Assembly (NCBI GenBank): GCA_021740845.1
Contig: JAIOYZ010000002.1
Location: 62,001-126,000, forward strand
From: Bacteroidia bacterium
GTDB taxonomy: Bacteria; Bacteroidota; Bacteroidia; UKL13-3
Reading direction: 5' to 3'
Length of the DNA: 64,000 bases
The notes beneath the pieces were generated by a model. That model saw nothing but the letters and a program-made list of their open reading frames with translations. It had not been told where the DNA came from and searched no databases. A program made the position numbers and the translations under genes. Position 1 is the stretch's first letter, and every line of letters begins with the position of its first letter. Positions 9,132 to 17,703 of this stretch are shown here, piece by piece.

Positions 9132-9893
9132 GTGATTCGTATTTTTATAATAGGCGGAGGACGGTTAGCAGAAAATCTGGTAGAGGCATTTAAGAATACT
9201 GATAGTGTTATTTCTGGTATTTATGCAAGGTCTCCTGATCAATTAAAAAAAATTGTTCAAGAAAATAATATTGCTGGATTTAACGATTTAGAATCTATAC
9301 CTACTGATTGTGATGTTTATTTTATTGCTGTTTCTGATAAGTCAATCGAATTAGTTTCAAAACAAATTAATCCAAATGGATTAGTGGTACATTGCTCTGG
9401 TGTTTTGCCAATTGGGGCACTAAATAAGCATTTGAACGTGGGTGTTTTTTGGCCAATTCAAACTTTAAGTTTAAATAAAAAAATAGACTTCCAGAATGTA
9501 CCAATTTGTATTGAATCCAACTCTGAAAATAATCGAAAATTATTAGTGAAACTAGCCTCGAAAATTTCCAGCAAATCGGTGGTTGTAAATTCTGAAGAGA
9601 GAAGAAAATTACACCTTTCCGCGGTTTTGGTAAATAATTTTTCGAATCATTTATACGTTTTAGCAAAACAATATTTAGAAGAAAACGAGTTGTCATTTGA
9701 TTTATTAAAACCATTGATCCTTCAAACCACAGAAAATGCTTTGGAGAAAGATCCAACATTGGTTCAAACCGGACCAGCAAGTAGAAAAGATTTTGGAACC
9801 ATTACCAACCACGAAACCTTATTAATAGACCATCCCGAACTTTTAAATATTTATAAATCCTTAACTCAAAGCATACTTCATCAATCCAATTAA
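9132..9893 (+). CDS. Rossmann-fold/DUF2520 protein
   Basis: The protein is about 253 aa. The N-terminus is a dinucleotide-binding motif, IRIFIIGGGRLAENLVEAF, followed by DVYFIAVSDKSIELV and VVHCSGVLPIGAL. The helical C-terminal half matches DUF2520 (VFWPIQTLS, RKLHLSAVLVNNFSNHLY, TGPASRKDFGTITNH). The architecture resembles 6-phosphogluconate-dehydrogenase-like or ketopantoate-reductase-like oxidoreductases; the substrate is unknown. I place the start at GTG 9132 because AAGGAG lies just upstream (9122-9127) and the Rossmann strand begins right after; TTG 9108 is the alternative. The next gene starts 8 bp downstream. Confidence 0.83.
   Translation: MIRIFIIGGGRLAENLVEAFKNTDSVISGIYARSPDQLKKIVQENNIAGFNDLESIPTDCDVYFIAVSDKSIELVSKQINPNGLVVHCSGVLPIGALNKHLNVGVFWPIQTLSLNKKIDFQNVPICIESNSENNRKLLVKLASKISSKSVVVNSEERRKLHLSAVLVNNFSNHLYVLAKQYLEENELSFDLLKPLILQTTENALEKDPTLVQTGPASRKDFGTITNHETLLIDHPELLNIYKSLTQSILHQSN
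9761..9770 (+). repeat. Dispersed motif GGTTCAAACC, exact copy 4
   Basis: It is near the 3' end of the DUF2520 gene, read in frame as Val-Gln-Thr, followed by GGA. Confidence 0.85.
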
Positions 9894-9901
9894 TATACTT
9901 T

Positions 9902-11161
9902 ATGAAAAGGTACCTAATTATTTTATTTCTCGTGTTAAGTTATATAAGTGGACAATGCTCTCGAATATTAATTCCTATGGACGAGGAGCAAAAAAACCAC
10001 CTAAAAGCTTATGGGATTTCTTTTTTAGTTTTGAAAAAAGACAAAGAGGTAAATTGGTTATTAAACTATCGAGGTGGTAGTTTTATGATGATGTATGAAG
10101 AATCGATAGAAAAAGAATGTAAGATTAGAGGGGTAAGCTATGAGTTAATAAGTGAGGGTCAGGTTACAGAAATATTGATGGAAATAGCCAAGCCAGATAT
10201 TAATATGGAGTTGGTTAAATTACTTAAAGCACCAAAAATTGCAGTGTATTCACCTAAAACTAAACAACCATGGGATGATGCGGTAACTTTGGTTCTTACC
10301 TATGCAGAAATTCCATATGATATTGTTTATGACGATGAGGTTTTGGATGGAAAATTAGTTTTATACGATTGGTTACATGTTCACCATGAAGATTTTACTG
10401 GGCAGTTTGGGAAATTTTACGCATCCTTTGCCAATGCTGCTTGGTACCAAGCCGATGTAAAAGAAAATGAGGCAATGGCTGCCAAACATGGATTTAGCAA
10501 GGTTTCTGATTTGAAACTAACGGTTGCAAAAAAAATTAGAGATTTTGTAGTTGGTGGTGGATTTATGTTTGCCATGTGCAGTGCTACAGATACTTATGAT
10601 ATTGCATTAGCTGCTGATGGAATTGATATTGTTGAACAAGTTTTTGATGGTGACCCAGCAGATTGGGGTGCCGATAAAAAATTGAATTTTGGAAATGGGT
10701 TTGCCTTTAAAGATTACAAACTTTATTATGATCCTATGATTTACGAGCATAGTTATATTGATGCTATGCAAGGAACAAGGCCCGTAGCAGAGGAGAATGA
10801 CGTTTTTTCATTATTTGAATTCAGTGCTAAATGGGATATGGTTCCAGCTATGTTAAACCAGAATCATACAAATACGGTAAAGGGTTTTTGGGGTCAAACC
10901 ACCGCATTTAGAAAGCCATTTATAAAGAGTGATGTAATAATTTTAGGAGATAACAAGTCTCTAAATGAGGCAAGGTATATCCATGGAACTTCAGGAAAAG
11001 GCACTTGGACTTTTTATGGAGGTCATGATCCAGAAGATTATCAGCACCAAGTGGGTGAGCCACCAACAGATTTAAACCTTCATCCCAATTCACCTGGCTA
11101 TCGCCTTATTCTAAATAATGTTTTGTTTCCTTCTGCTCAAAAGAAAAAGCAAAAGACATGA
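9902..11161 (+). CDS. Secreted protein of the Bacteroidota family often labelled asparagine synthetase B
   Basis: The protein is 419 aa with a signal peptide (YLIILFLVLSYISG). The opening SRILIPMDEEQKNHLKAYGI matches, from memory, a Bacteroidota family that databases call asparagine synthetase B. I see neither the N-terminal Cys of a class II glutaminase nor an SGGxDS ATP-pyrophosphatase loop, and the export signal argues against that enzyme. The stretch VGGGFMFAMCSATDTYDIAL, with a Cys after a short strand, and the later HGTSGKGTWTFYGGHDPEDY look more like a class I amidotransferase/ThuA-like fold. True function unknown; probably periplasmic or surface. It starts 8 bp after the DUF2520 gene. 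Confidence 0.75.
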   Translation: MKRYLIILFLVLSYISGQCSRILIPMDEEQKNHLKAYGISFLVLKKDKEVNWLLNYRGGSFMMMYEESIEKECKIRGVSYELISEGQVTEILMEIAKPDINMELVKLLKAPKIAVYSPKTKQPWDDAVTLVLTYAEIPYDIVYDDEVLDGKLVLYDWLHVHHEDFTGQFGKFYASFANAAWYQADVKENEAMAAKHGFSKVSDLKLTVAKKIRDFVVGGGFMFAMCSATDTYDIALAADGIDIVEQVFDGDPADWGADKKLNFGNGFAFKDYKLYYDPMIYEHSYIDAMQGTRPVAEENDVFSLFEFSAKWDMVPAMLNQNHTNTVKGFWGQTTAFRKPFIKSDVIILGDNKSLNEARYIHGTSGKGTWTFYGGHDPEDYQHQVGEPPTDLNLHPNSPGYRLILNNVLFPSAQKKKQKT

Positions 11162-11522
11162 TTTTTTTAAGTCTGAATAGCATAATCTGACCTCTATTTG
11201 TTTATTTTTTTGATTTTACTGGCCAATTTCAATTGGAAAATTTAACCACTTTTAAAATTTTACAATTCACAATGAATTCCAATTAATTAGCATATTAAAT
11301 CATCAAATTCCTTTATCCATAAGGGCCTTGCTTATTTTATGGGCAAATTTTTTTTCAATGTTGAGTTGCCGATTAATAGTTGTAAGCAGCCACTTATTCA
11401 AAATGTCCTTGTATTTTAGTTAAACTTTTTATTTTTGAACCAGAAAAAGCAGCTTATCCTATTAATACGTTAATTGATAATCTGAAGTTTGATACTAAAA
11501 CCTAAAATTTAAAGAAACATTT
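11162..11522. other. 361-bp gene-free stretch before a small membrane protein gene
   Basis: I find no open frame of note and no RNA gene here. The left part is AT-rich without a clear terminator for the upstream gene. The only recognisable element is a promoter-like sequence at 11409-11437. Confidence 0.6.
11409..11437 (+). promoter_or_regulatory. Predicted Bacteroidota sigma-A promoter
   Basis: TTG (11409-11411), 18 bp, then TATTTTTG (11430-11437) fits the Bacteroidota consensus TTTG-N19-TAnnTTTG. It would leave a leader of roughly 80 nt before the ATG at 11523. Confidence 0.45.
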
Positions 11523-11765
11523 ATGAAAAATTCAAACCCTAATGCAAGTGGAATCCTATTTACCTTAGCTTTTTTTGGGCTATTCTTCGTTGCTATGATT
11601 GTAGTTTTGGCAGGAGATGTAGAAATCAGTTCAATTTTTGAAGACAAAGTAAACAGTGCCATAAACACAGAGGTGCAATCAAGAATTAGTTCGGTAGGAA
11701 CAAGCGCAGCAAAAACTGGGAGTATTAATAACTCTTTATTTTATGAATTAACAGGAGATAAATAG
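11523..11765 (+). CDS. Small single-pass membrane protein of unknown function
   Basis: The protein is 80 aa. A short polar N-terminus (MKNSNPNASG) is followed by one hydrophobic helix (ILFTLAFFGLFFVAMIVVLAG) and a polar tail of about 45 residues rich in Ser, Ala, Asn and Glu. No domain is recognised. It is monocistronic: a promoter-like element lies upstream and a hairpin terminator follows 42 bp after the stop. The isolated transcription unit supports it as a real gene. Confidence 0.65.
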   Translation: MKNSNPNASGILFTLAFFGLFFVAMIVVLAGDVEISSIFEDKVNSAINTEVQSRISSVGTSAAKTGSINNSLFYELTGDK

Positions 11766-11806
11766 GATTTTATTACATTTATAGACATTTAGCCATGTCA
11801 AAATCC

Positions 11807-11833
11807 AAAAGGGTGCCCAAAAGGCGCCCTTTT
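11807..11833. terminator. Bidirectional terminator between the 80-aa gene and trpS
   Basis: The 11-bp stem AAAAGGGTGCC/GGCGCCCTTTT (one G-T pair) has a 5-nt loop, with A-run and T-run flanks. It lies between convergent genes and ends one base before the trpS stop codon. Confidence 0.85.
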
Positions 11834-12838
11834 TTAGTAGAATGATTTAAAGCCTATAGCTTCTCTGCATTCTTTCAAAGTATTATTGGCACTTTCGGAA
11901 GCTTTTTCTTTACCTAATTTTACCACCTTGCCCAAATAATCATTATCCTGATCTATTTCAATAATTTTCTCTCTTATTGGTGTTAGGAATTGAACCATAT
12001 CTTCTGCTAAATCTTTTTTAAGATCTCCATATCTTATGGTGCAATCAGCATAAAGTTTTTGGTAATGACTTAACTTTTCTTCGCCTGAAACAATTTTAAT
12101 AATATCAAATAAATTTTGAACGGCCTGACTAGGAGTGGAGTTGGGTTCTGTTGGACCAACTTCAGTAACTGCTTTGCTCATTTTTTTTCTTATGAGCTCT
12201 GGTGTGTCTATTAAGTTAATGACATTGTTATCCCCATCACTTTTACTCATTTTTCCACCACCTTGCAATCCTGGAATCTTTACTAACTCTTTTCCATAAT
12301 TAAAGGCAAAAGGTTCAGGAAAAATTTCAGTTTCATAAATTCTATTAAAGCGATTTCCAAATGTACGTGCCATTTCTAAATGTTGCTCTTGATCTTTGCC
12401 CACTGGCACTTTGGTAGCTTTATGAATAATAATATCTGCAGCCATTAATACAGGATAAGTTAATAAACCGGCATTCACATTTTCTGGATGACTTCTTACT
12501 TTTTCTTTAAAGGATGCAACACGTTCCAATTCACCTTTATATGCATGCATATTTAATATCATATATAATTCAGGAATTTGAGGCAAATCACTTTGAATAT
12601 ATAAGGTACAAACTTCTGGATCCAAACCACAAGCTAAATATTCAACCAAAACTTGGCGAACATTACTATGTAAGTCTTTAGGGTTTGGGTGGGTGGTTAA
12701 ACTATGGTAATCAGCAATAAAAAAATAGCAGTTATGCTCGTGTTGCATGCTAACAAAATTGGTAACAGCGCCTAAATAATTTCCTAAATGCAAATTGCCA
12801 GTTGGCCTAATTCCGCTAACTATTATCTCTTTACTCAT
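11834..12838 (-). CDS. trpS: Tryptophan-tRNA ligase
   Basis: The protein is 334 aa, the usual length for bacterial TrpS. It is a class I synthetase that charges tRNA-Trp. The HIGH-type signature is TGNLHLGNYLGAV at about residue 13, the KMSKS loop is GGKMSKSDGDN at about 197, and the family stretches FIADYHSLT and VPVGKDQEQHLEMAR are present. It is monocistronic, with a shared terminator downstream; a dispersed-motif copy lies about 60 bp upstream of the start. Confidence 0.97.
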   Translation of the reverse strand: MSKEIIVSGIRPTGNLHLGNYLGAVTNFVSMQHEHNCYFFIADYHSLTTHPNPKDLHSNVRQVLVEYLACGLDPEVCTLYIQSDLPQIPELYMILNMHAYKGELERVASFKEKVRSHPENVNAGLLTYPVLMAADIIIHKATKVPVGKDQEQHLEMARTFGNRFNRIYETEIFPEPFAFNYGKELVKIPGLQGGGKMSKSDGDNNVINLIDTPELIRKKMSKAVTEVGPTEPNSTPSQAVQNLFDIIKIVSGEEKLSHYQKLYADCTIRYGDLKKDLAEDMVQFLTPIREKIIEIDQDNDYLGKVVKLGKEKASESANNTLKECREAIGFKSFY

Positions 12839-12896
12839 ATGATTCGCAAATTAATAAATTTCCTTTGTGATTAGAAGTTAATCCTAAAATCCTTTG

Positions 12897-12906
12897 GGTT
12901 CAAACC
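12897..12906 (+). repeat. Dispersed motif GGTTCAAACC, exact copy 5
   Basis: It is intergenic, between trpS and the glycosyltransferase gene, and is followed by GAAAAA. Confidence 0.85.
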
Positions 12907-12951
12907 GAAAAAATAATGGATAAAAATTTGAAACCTAATTGGCTAAATAAA

Positions 12952-14079
12952 TTATTCTAAAATTGTTTTCTCAATTGAATTCCAGAGTTTGTTGGCAGTT
13001 TGATTCCAAGAAAAATTCAATTTTCTACTATTTCCTTTTCTAATTAAATCCTGCTTGATTTCTGGCGAGGAATATAAGTTTTCCATTTCCTTTGCCATTT
13101 CATCAATATTAAAAGGGTCAACATAAAGTGCCGCGTTGCCAGCAATTTCGGGCATGCAGCTAGTATTGCTGGAAATAATTGGCACCCCACATTGCATTGC
13201 TTCTACCAAAGGAATTCCAAATCCCTCAAAATAAGAAACAAAGGTTAATGCAAATGCAGCAGCCATTATTTTTTCTAATTCGGTTTGAACCAAACGTCCT
13301 GTAAATAAAATATCAGATGAAAAAGTTGAATCTTTTAATGCTTGTGCAATTTCACCTTCACCCCAAAAAGACGATCCAACCAAAACCAATTTATAATTCG
13401 ATTTTGTTTTTAATTTATAAATATCAAAAGCTTTTATCAATCTAACTAAATTCTTTCTTGGACTTTGCGATCCAACAAATAGGAAATAAGGTTTTCCTTC
13501 GCTGTATTTTTTTCTAACTAAGTCAATTTCGCCTTCTGTTAAAGGCATATAACCTTCATTGATGCCATTATACACCACATCAATTTTTGATGGTTTTATG
13601 CCATACTGTTTAACAATATCCTGTTTACTAAACTCTGAAACAGTGGCAATTCTTGTTGCCGCTTTTACAAAACGAGGCACCAAAAAATTGTAATATTTGC
13701 TATAAAAAAACTTTAAATCCTTAGGGTAATGAAGGAAATTTATATCGTGAACAACTGCCAATTGTTTGCATTTTGCACCCAAAACTAACAAGCCATCTGG
13801 AGCCAAAAATAAATCAGGTTTAATTTTATCTAATTGCTTTTTAACCGACCATTGATAAAACCAAAGGTATAAAAATGGATGTCGCGCTGGTGGAAAAAGT
13901 ACAATAGGAGTAACGTTTTTGCCAAAAATGAATTCTTTTGAAAATGGCCTATCAAATAAAAATACAAATTCAATATTTTGATTTTGCTGCGTTATCCTTC
14001 TTAAAGTTTGATAGGTAAACCATCCAATTCCATCCAGTTTATTTGGTATTAAGGAGCGTGTATTAACAACAATTTTCAT
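12952..14079 (-). CDS. Glycosyltransferase family 4 protein
   Basis: The protein is 375 aa with a GT-B fold. The N-terminal acceptor domain starts MKIVVNTRSLIPNKLDGIGW. The donor-binding half has YFLFVGSQSPRKNLVRLIKA and the nucleotide-sugar E-x7-E region FEGFGIPLVEAMQCGVPII. It transfers a sugar from a nucleotide donor to a glycan or lipid acceptor in the cytoplasm; the sugar cannot be assigned. The frame opens at 14121, but ATG 14079 matches the family's usual beginning. It stands alone, not inside a polysaccharide cluster. Confidence 0.88.
   Translation of the reverse strand: MKIVVNTRSLIPNKLDGIGWFTYQTLRRITQQNQNIEFVFLFDRPFSKEFIFGKNVTPIVLFPPARHPFLYLWFYQWSVKKQLDKIKPDLFLAPDGLLVLGAKCKQLAVVHDINFLHYPKDLKFFYSKYYNFLVPRFVKAATRIATVSEFSKQDIVKQYGIKPSKIDVVYNGINEGYMPLTEGEIDLVRKKYSEGKPYFLFVGSQSPRKNLVRLIKAFDIYKLKTKSNYKLVLVGSSFWGEGEIAQALKDSTFSSDILFTGRLVQTELEKIMAAAFALTFVSYFEGFGIPLVEAMQCGVPIISSNTSCMPEIAGNAALYVDPFNIDEMAKEMENLYSSPEIKQDLIRKGNSRKLNFSWNQTANKLWNSIEKTILE
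13282..13291 (-). repeat. Dispersed motif GGTTCAAACC, exact copy 6
   Basis: It is inside the glycosyltransferase gene, read in its frame as Val-Gln-Thr-Glu. Confidence 0.85.
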
Positions 14080-14138
14080 CCATGGCAATATTAATTTTCT
14101 TTCTTCAAAAATCACTATCAAATATTCTTTTCCTTTTC

Positions 14139-14148
14139 GGTTTGAACC
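14139..14148 (-). repeat. Dispersed motif GGTTCAAACC, exact copy 7
   Basis: It lies between the divergent glycosyltransferase and MtfA-like genes, in the leader of both. Extended form on the minus strand: GGTTCAAACCGAAAAGG. Confidence 0.85.
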
Positions 14149-14220
14149 TATTGTTATTTTATAGAATTCTCGTATTTTTCAAGTTTGAAGGTTAGCCCAA
14201 AAATATTAACCAATAAATTG

Positions 14221-15369
14221 ATGCTTGAATTTTATTTTTATGGATTGGTTTTATTGTGGGGAATTCTACGTTACCATTTTATTCATAAAAATAGAATGGA
14301 AAGTGAGGATGAGTTTGATTATCCGCCAATAGTAAATTATGAATATTACGATACCTTATTAAGTAAGGAAATTCCTTACTATAATTCATTAAGTGAGGGT
14401 GGTAAACATTACTTTATTGGCAGACTTAAGGAAATCAGATCAAATATTGAAATACAAGGAAGAGAGGATTTTGTTGTAACCAAGGATGTGGAAGTACTAA
14501 TTTCTGCTTGTATTGCTCAATTAACGTTTGGGTTTAAGAGTCCAATTATGCCAACATTAAAAGGTGTAGTTGTTTTTCCAGAAGAGTTTTATAGTAGATT
14601 AACAGAAGCATGGGTTAAAGGTTTAGCCATGGGAAATGGTGTTGTATTCTTAAGTTGGTACGATTTCAAAGAAGGTTATTTATATAGTACAAGCACTTAT
14701 AATTTAGGCTTGCATGAATTTGCTCACATGCTTCGTTTTCAATCCAATGAAATGGGTTTTGGCGACCATCGTTTGTCTTATTATTTTGATCAATGGGAGC
14801 AAAACGGCGAAAATGTATTCCAGAAAATTAGGAGGGGTAGTCAAAATTTTTTTAGAGAATATGGTGGCACAAATCGATCCGAATTTTTTTCTGTATGTGT
14901 AGAAAATTTCTTCGAAGTACCCAAAGAATTCATGGAGGAACAGCCTGATCTTTATTTTCATTTATGTTATTTGTTGAAGCAAAACCCGCTCAACACTACT
15001 GGCGATTATGGATTTAAAAAAGAAAACATTCAAATAGCCAACGAATATGTAAAAAAGAAAATTCCGGAATATGAGGTTTTTCATTCTAAGTTGGAGTTCC
15101 AAATATGGCAATACATCAAGATTTTCAAATTTATTGCCTTTATATCGTTCTTTATTCTACTTGTTTTTATAATAGATCAAAATGAATTTGTATTGTGGAT
15201 TCGCATGTTTATGGTAGCCGCTATAATTGGACTTGTAACCAGAATTCATTTTTATAAAACAGTAGATTCTGTTAAAAACAAAGAATACTTGGAGCATTTT
15301 TTTCTTAGGGTTTTGCCCGTAATTATGGTTATTTCACTCATGTTTGAGATATTTTTTGTTCTATTTTAG
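14221..15369 (+). CDS. Membrane-anchored MtfA-like zinc metallopeptidase
   Basis: The protein is about 382 aa. The zinc-binding HExxH is in LGLHEFAHMLRFQ at about residue 170, with a downstream YGGTNRSEFFSVCVENFFE region that supplies the third ligand in MtfA/Mlc-interacting peptidases (PF06167). Unlike soluble E. coli MtfA, it has one N-terminal transmembrane helix (FYFYGLVLLWGILRYHF) and about three more at the C-terminus (IAFISFFILLVFIID, MVAAIIGLVT, VIMVISLMFEIFFVLF). The frame opens at a TTG (14185); I prefer ATG 14221 because it begins just before the first helix. The SRAP gene starts 10 bp downstream, so the two are probably co-transcribed. Confidence 0.8.
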   Translation: MLEFYFYGLVLLWGILRYHFIHKNRMESEDEFDYPPIVNYEYYDTLLSKEIPYYNSLSEGGKHYFIGRLKEIRSNIEIQGREDFVVTKDVEVLISACIAQLTFGFKSPIMPTLKGVVVFPEEFYSRLTEAWVKGLAMGNGVVFLSWYDFKEGYLYSTSTYNLGLHEFAHMLRFQSNEMGFGDHRLSYYFDQWEQNGENVFQKIRRGSQNFFREYGGTNRSEFFSVCVENFFEVPKEFMEEQPDLYFHLCYLLKQNPLNTTGDYGFKKENIQIANEYVKKKIPEYEVFHSKLEFQIWQYIKIFKFIAFISFFILLVFIIDQNEFVLWIRMFMVAAIIGLVTRIHFYKTVDSVKNKEYLEHFFLRVLPVIMVISLMFEIFFVLF

Positions 15370-15379
15370 TTTAAATTTT

Positions 15380-16129
15380 ATGTGTTATCATGCATCCGTT
15401 TCTGCTACCTATAACCAACTTGAGCTTAGGTATGAAAGACCTTTTTTAGGAGATATTTTTCCCTCATTTTCAAATAGTACAGATATTGTAGCTTATCACC
15501 TAAATGGTTTTGATTTTCCATTAATGCCAATTATTACTCAAGAAAACCCAGAGCATTTTGATTTTTTTCAATGGGGGTTAATTCCATCATGGGTAAAGGA
15601 TTTTGAAAATGCAAAGGCGATACGTTCACAAACCTTAAATGCCAAAAGCGAAACTATTTTTGAAAAGCCTTCATTTAGGAATTCAATAGTAAAATCACGT
15701 TGCCTAATTCCAATCACTGGATTTTTTGAATGGAAGCAGGAAGATTCAAAAACAAAAATCCCTTATTTTATAAAGTTAAAGGACGAATCAATTTTTACTT
15801 TGGCAGGTATTTGCTCTAAATGGTTTCATCCTGCCGAGGATAAAGAGTATAAAACCTTCTCAATAATTACAACAGAAGCAAACCCTTTAATGGCTAAAAT
15901 TCATAACCTAAAAAAAAGAATGCCATTAATTTTAAATAAGGACCAAGAAGAATTTTGGCTTGACCCAAATTTAGAAAAGGATAAAATAATCCAATCCTTT
16001 CAGATTTTCGATGAAAATAAAATGGATGCCTATACTATTTCCAATTTAATCAGTTCAAGAAAAATCAATTCAAATGTTGCTCAAGTTTTAAGCCCATATT
16101 CATACGAAAGAAGAGACTTATTTTCTTAA
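15380..16129 (+). CDS. SRAP-domain abasic-site processing protein (HMCES/YedK family)
   Basis: The protein is 249 aa. SRAP proteins crosslink to abasic sites in single-stranded DNA through the N-terminal Cys left after Met removal. The start at ATG 15380 is fixed by this: it gives M-C-Y-H. An upstream frame start at 15344 would bury the Cys. Other family marks are WGLIPSW, the RSQTLNAKSETIFEKPSFR stretch, CLIPITGFFEWK with the catalytic Glu, and MAKIHNLKKRMPLIL with the conserved His. It follows the MtfA-like gene and ends 31 bp before a strong terminator. Confidence 0.93.
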   Translation: MCYHASVSATYNQLELRYERPFLGDIFPSFSNSTDIVAYHLNGFDFPLMPIITQENPEHFDFFQWGLIPSWVKDFENAKAIRSQTLNAKSETIFEKPSFRNSIVKSRCLIPITGFFEWKQEDSKTKIPYFIKLKDESIFTLAGICSKWFHPAEDKEYKTFSIITTEANPLMAKIHNLKKRMPLILNKDQEEFWLDPNLEKDKIIQSFQIFDENKMDAYTISNLISSRKINSNVAQVLSPYSYERRDLFS

Positions 16130-16160
16130 TCGTTGGTTCAAGCCGAAAATAAATAGCAAA

Positions 16161-16192
16161 AAAAATCCCCTCATTTTTGTGAGGGGATTTTT
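16161..16192. terminator. Bidirectional terminator between SRAP gene and ferredoxin gene
   Basis: A 13-bp perfect stem, AAAAATCCCCTCA/TGAGGGGATTTTT, with a 6-nt loop lies between convergent genes. Confidence 0.9.
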
Positions 16193-16207
16193 TTATGTTT
16201 TAAAAAA

Positions 16208-16552
16208 CTAGATATGCATTCTGTTTTTCTTTTCCAATAATACTTCTTGTGTTTCAACATGATCTGGATCAGGTACACAACAATCTACCGGACATACCGC
16301 AGCACATTGTGGTTCTTCATGGAAACCAACGCACTCAGTACATTTGCTTGTAACAATAAAGTACGTGTCTTCTGAAACAGGTGCAAAACGTTTTGCAACG
16401 TCAATGCTTTCTCCATCTACAGTTACAGTGCCACTCAAATTGTTTCCATCAGCCCAAGCCCATTCAGCTCCAGCTTCGTAGATTGCGTTATTTGGACATT
16501 CTGGTTCGCATGCTCCGCAATTGATGCATTCGTCAGTAATTATAATTGCCAT
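16208..16552 (-). CDS. Ferredoxin with two 4Fe-4S clusters
   Basis: The protein is 114 aa. The first cluster motif is [12 protein letters not shown] at the N-terminus. The second is [18 protein letters not shown], with a longer spacing between its second and third Cys. An insert of about 30 residues separates them. It is a soluble low-potential electron carrier. It is divergent from the acyl-CoA reductase gene 70 bp away; this pairing is, from memory, common in Bacteroidota and suggests, without proving, a shared redox or regulatory context. Confidence 0.93.
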   Translation of the reverse strand: MAIIITDECINCGACEPECPNNAIYEAGAEWAWADGNNLSGTVTVDGESIDVAKRFAPVSEDTYFIVTSKCTECVGFHEEPQCAAVCPVDCCVPDPDHVETQEVLLEKKNRMHI

Positions 16553-16622
16553 AATTTTTAAAATTTATATAGGATGATAACTACTGCAAGTTTAGTTTTG
16601 TTGAGGCTTTCAAAAAAATAGA

Positions 16623-17648
16623 ATGAGTCTAAATTATATGAATTATTCACAACGTATTGACGCACTTTCAATTTTAGGGGACAAGTTGCTAAAAATAAGC
16701 GCAGAAACCCCTGTATTACACCAAGCTTACTTGCATAATAATTGGTTTACCATTGATATGCAGCTTAAGGCAATTCATGCTTGGGGCGAATTATTAAGCA
16801 AAACTAATCTTGAAAATTGGCTTAAATCTTACTCCATGGAAGAAAATGTAGAGCCAAAAATTATTGCAGTTATCATGGCAGGCAATATTCCATTAGTTGG
16901 TTTACATGATTTGATTTCAATTTTGGTAACAGGAAATATTGCTCTAATTAAGCCAAGCAGCGATGATACCAAATTAATGAATTGGTTGGTTTCTGAATTG
17001 ATTGAAATTGAGCCCAATTTTGCATCATTAATTAGAATAGCTGAAGAAAGGCAATTAAAAAACTTTGATGCTATTATAGCTACAGGAAGCAATAATAGCC
17101 ATAGGTATTTTGAGTATTATTTTAAGGATAAACCTAACTTACTAAGGAAAAATAGAAACAGTGTGGCAGTTCTAACTGGGAATGAAACAGAAGAAGAATT
17201 GGATAAATTGGCCGATGATGTTTTCTTATATTTTGGAATGGGTTGTAGAAATGTATCCAAGCTATTATTGCCGCAAGGATATAACCTCGAGCCAATGTTT
17301 CAGGCATTTGAAAGGTATAAGGATATTATTAATCATAATAAATTTGCCAACAACTATACCTACCATAAAGCCTTGTTTTTAATGAATCAGGATCCTCATT
17401 TAGATAATGGATTTTTAATTTTAAGGCAAGATGATAAACTGGCTTCACCATTAAGCGTGCTGATGTTTGAGTTTTACGAAAACGAAATTGATATTCAAAA
17501 ATACTTAGATGCCAACAAAGAATTAATTCAGTGTTCTGTTGGTAATATTGGTTTGGAAGGAATGGTTCCTTTTGGAAAATCGCAAGATCCTGGTTTGGAT
17601 GATTATGCCGATGGAGTAGATACGATAAAATTTATCTTATCCCTTTAA
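16623..17648 (+). CDS. Acyl-CoA reductase, LuxC-like
   Basis: The protein is 341 aa, in the aldehyde-dehydrogenase superfamily, LuxC group (PF05893), which reduces fatty acyl-CoA or acyl thioesters to the aldehyde. Visible marks are VIMAGNIPLVGLHDLISILV near residue 82, the substrate/cofactor region IALIKPSSDDTKL, and the catalytic-Cys neighbourhood YFGMGCRNVSKLLLPQG at about 205. It is shorter than Vibrio LuxC (about 480 aa). No LuxD/E or luciferase is present, so bioluminescence is not implied. It ends at a strong bidirectional terminator. Confidence 0.85.
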   Translation: MSLNYMNYSQRIDALSILGDKLLKISAETPVLHQAYLHNNWFTIDMQLKAIHAWGELLSKTNLENWLKSYSMEENVEPKIIAVIMAGNIPLVGLHDLISILVTGNIALIKPSSDDTKLMNWLVSELIEIEPNFASLIRIAEERQLKNFDAIIATGSNNSHRYFEYYFKDKPNLLRKNRNSVAVLTGNETEEELDKLADDVFLYFGMGCRNVSKLLLPQGYNLEPMFQAFERYKDIINHNKFANNYTYHKALFLMNQDPHLDNGFLILRQDDKLASPLSVLMFEFYENEIDIQKYLDANKELIQCSVGNIGLEGMVPFGKSQDPGLDDYADGVDTIKFILSL

Positions 17649-17662
17649 ATAAAGATATCTTA

Positions 17663-17702
17663 TTAAGAAAAACGCCTCGAAATATCGAGGCGTTTTTCTT
17701 AA
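17663..17702. terminator. Bidirectional terminator between acyl-CoA reductase and arginase genes
   Basis: An 18-bp perfect inverted repeat (17663-17680 with 17685-17702) has a 4-nt loop, a GC core CGCCTCGA and A/T arms. It lies between convergent genes. Confidence 0.93.
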
Positions 17703-17703
17703 A

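Noticed and set aside
16623-17648. LuxC-like reductase as part of a bioluminescence operon
   Set aside because: No luxA/B, luxD or luxE is present; the family is widespread without luminescence.
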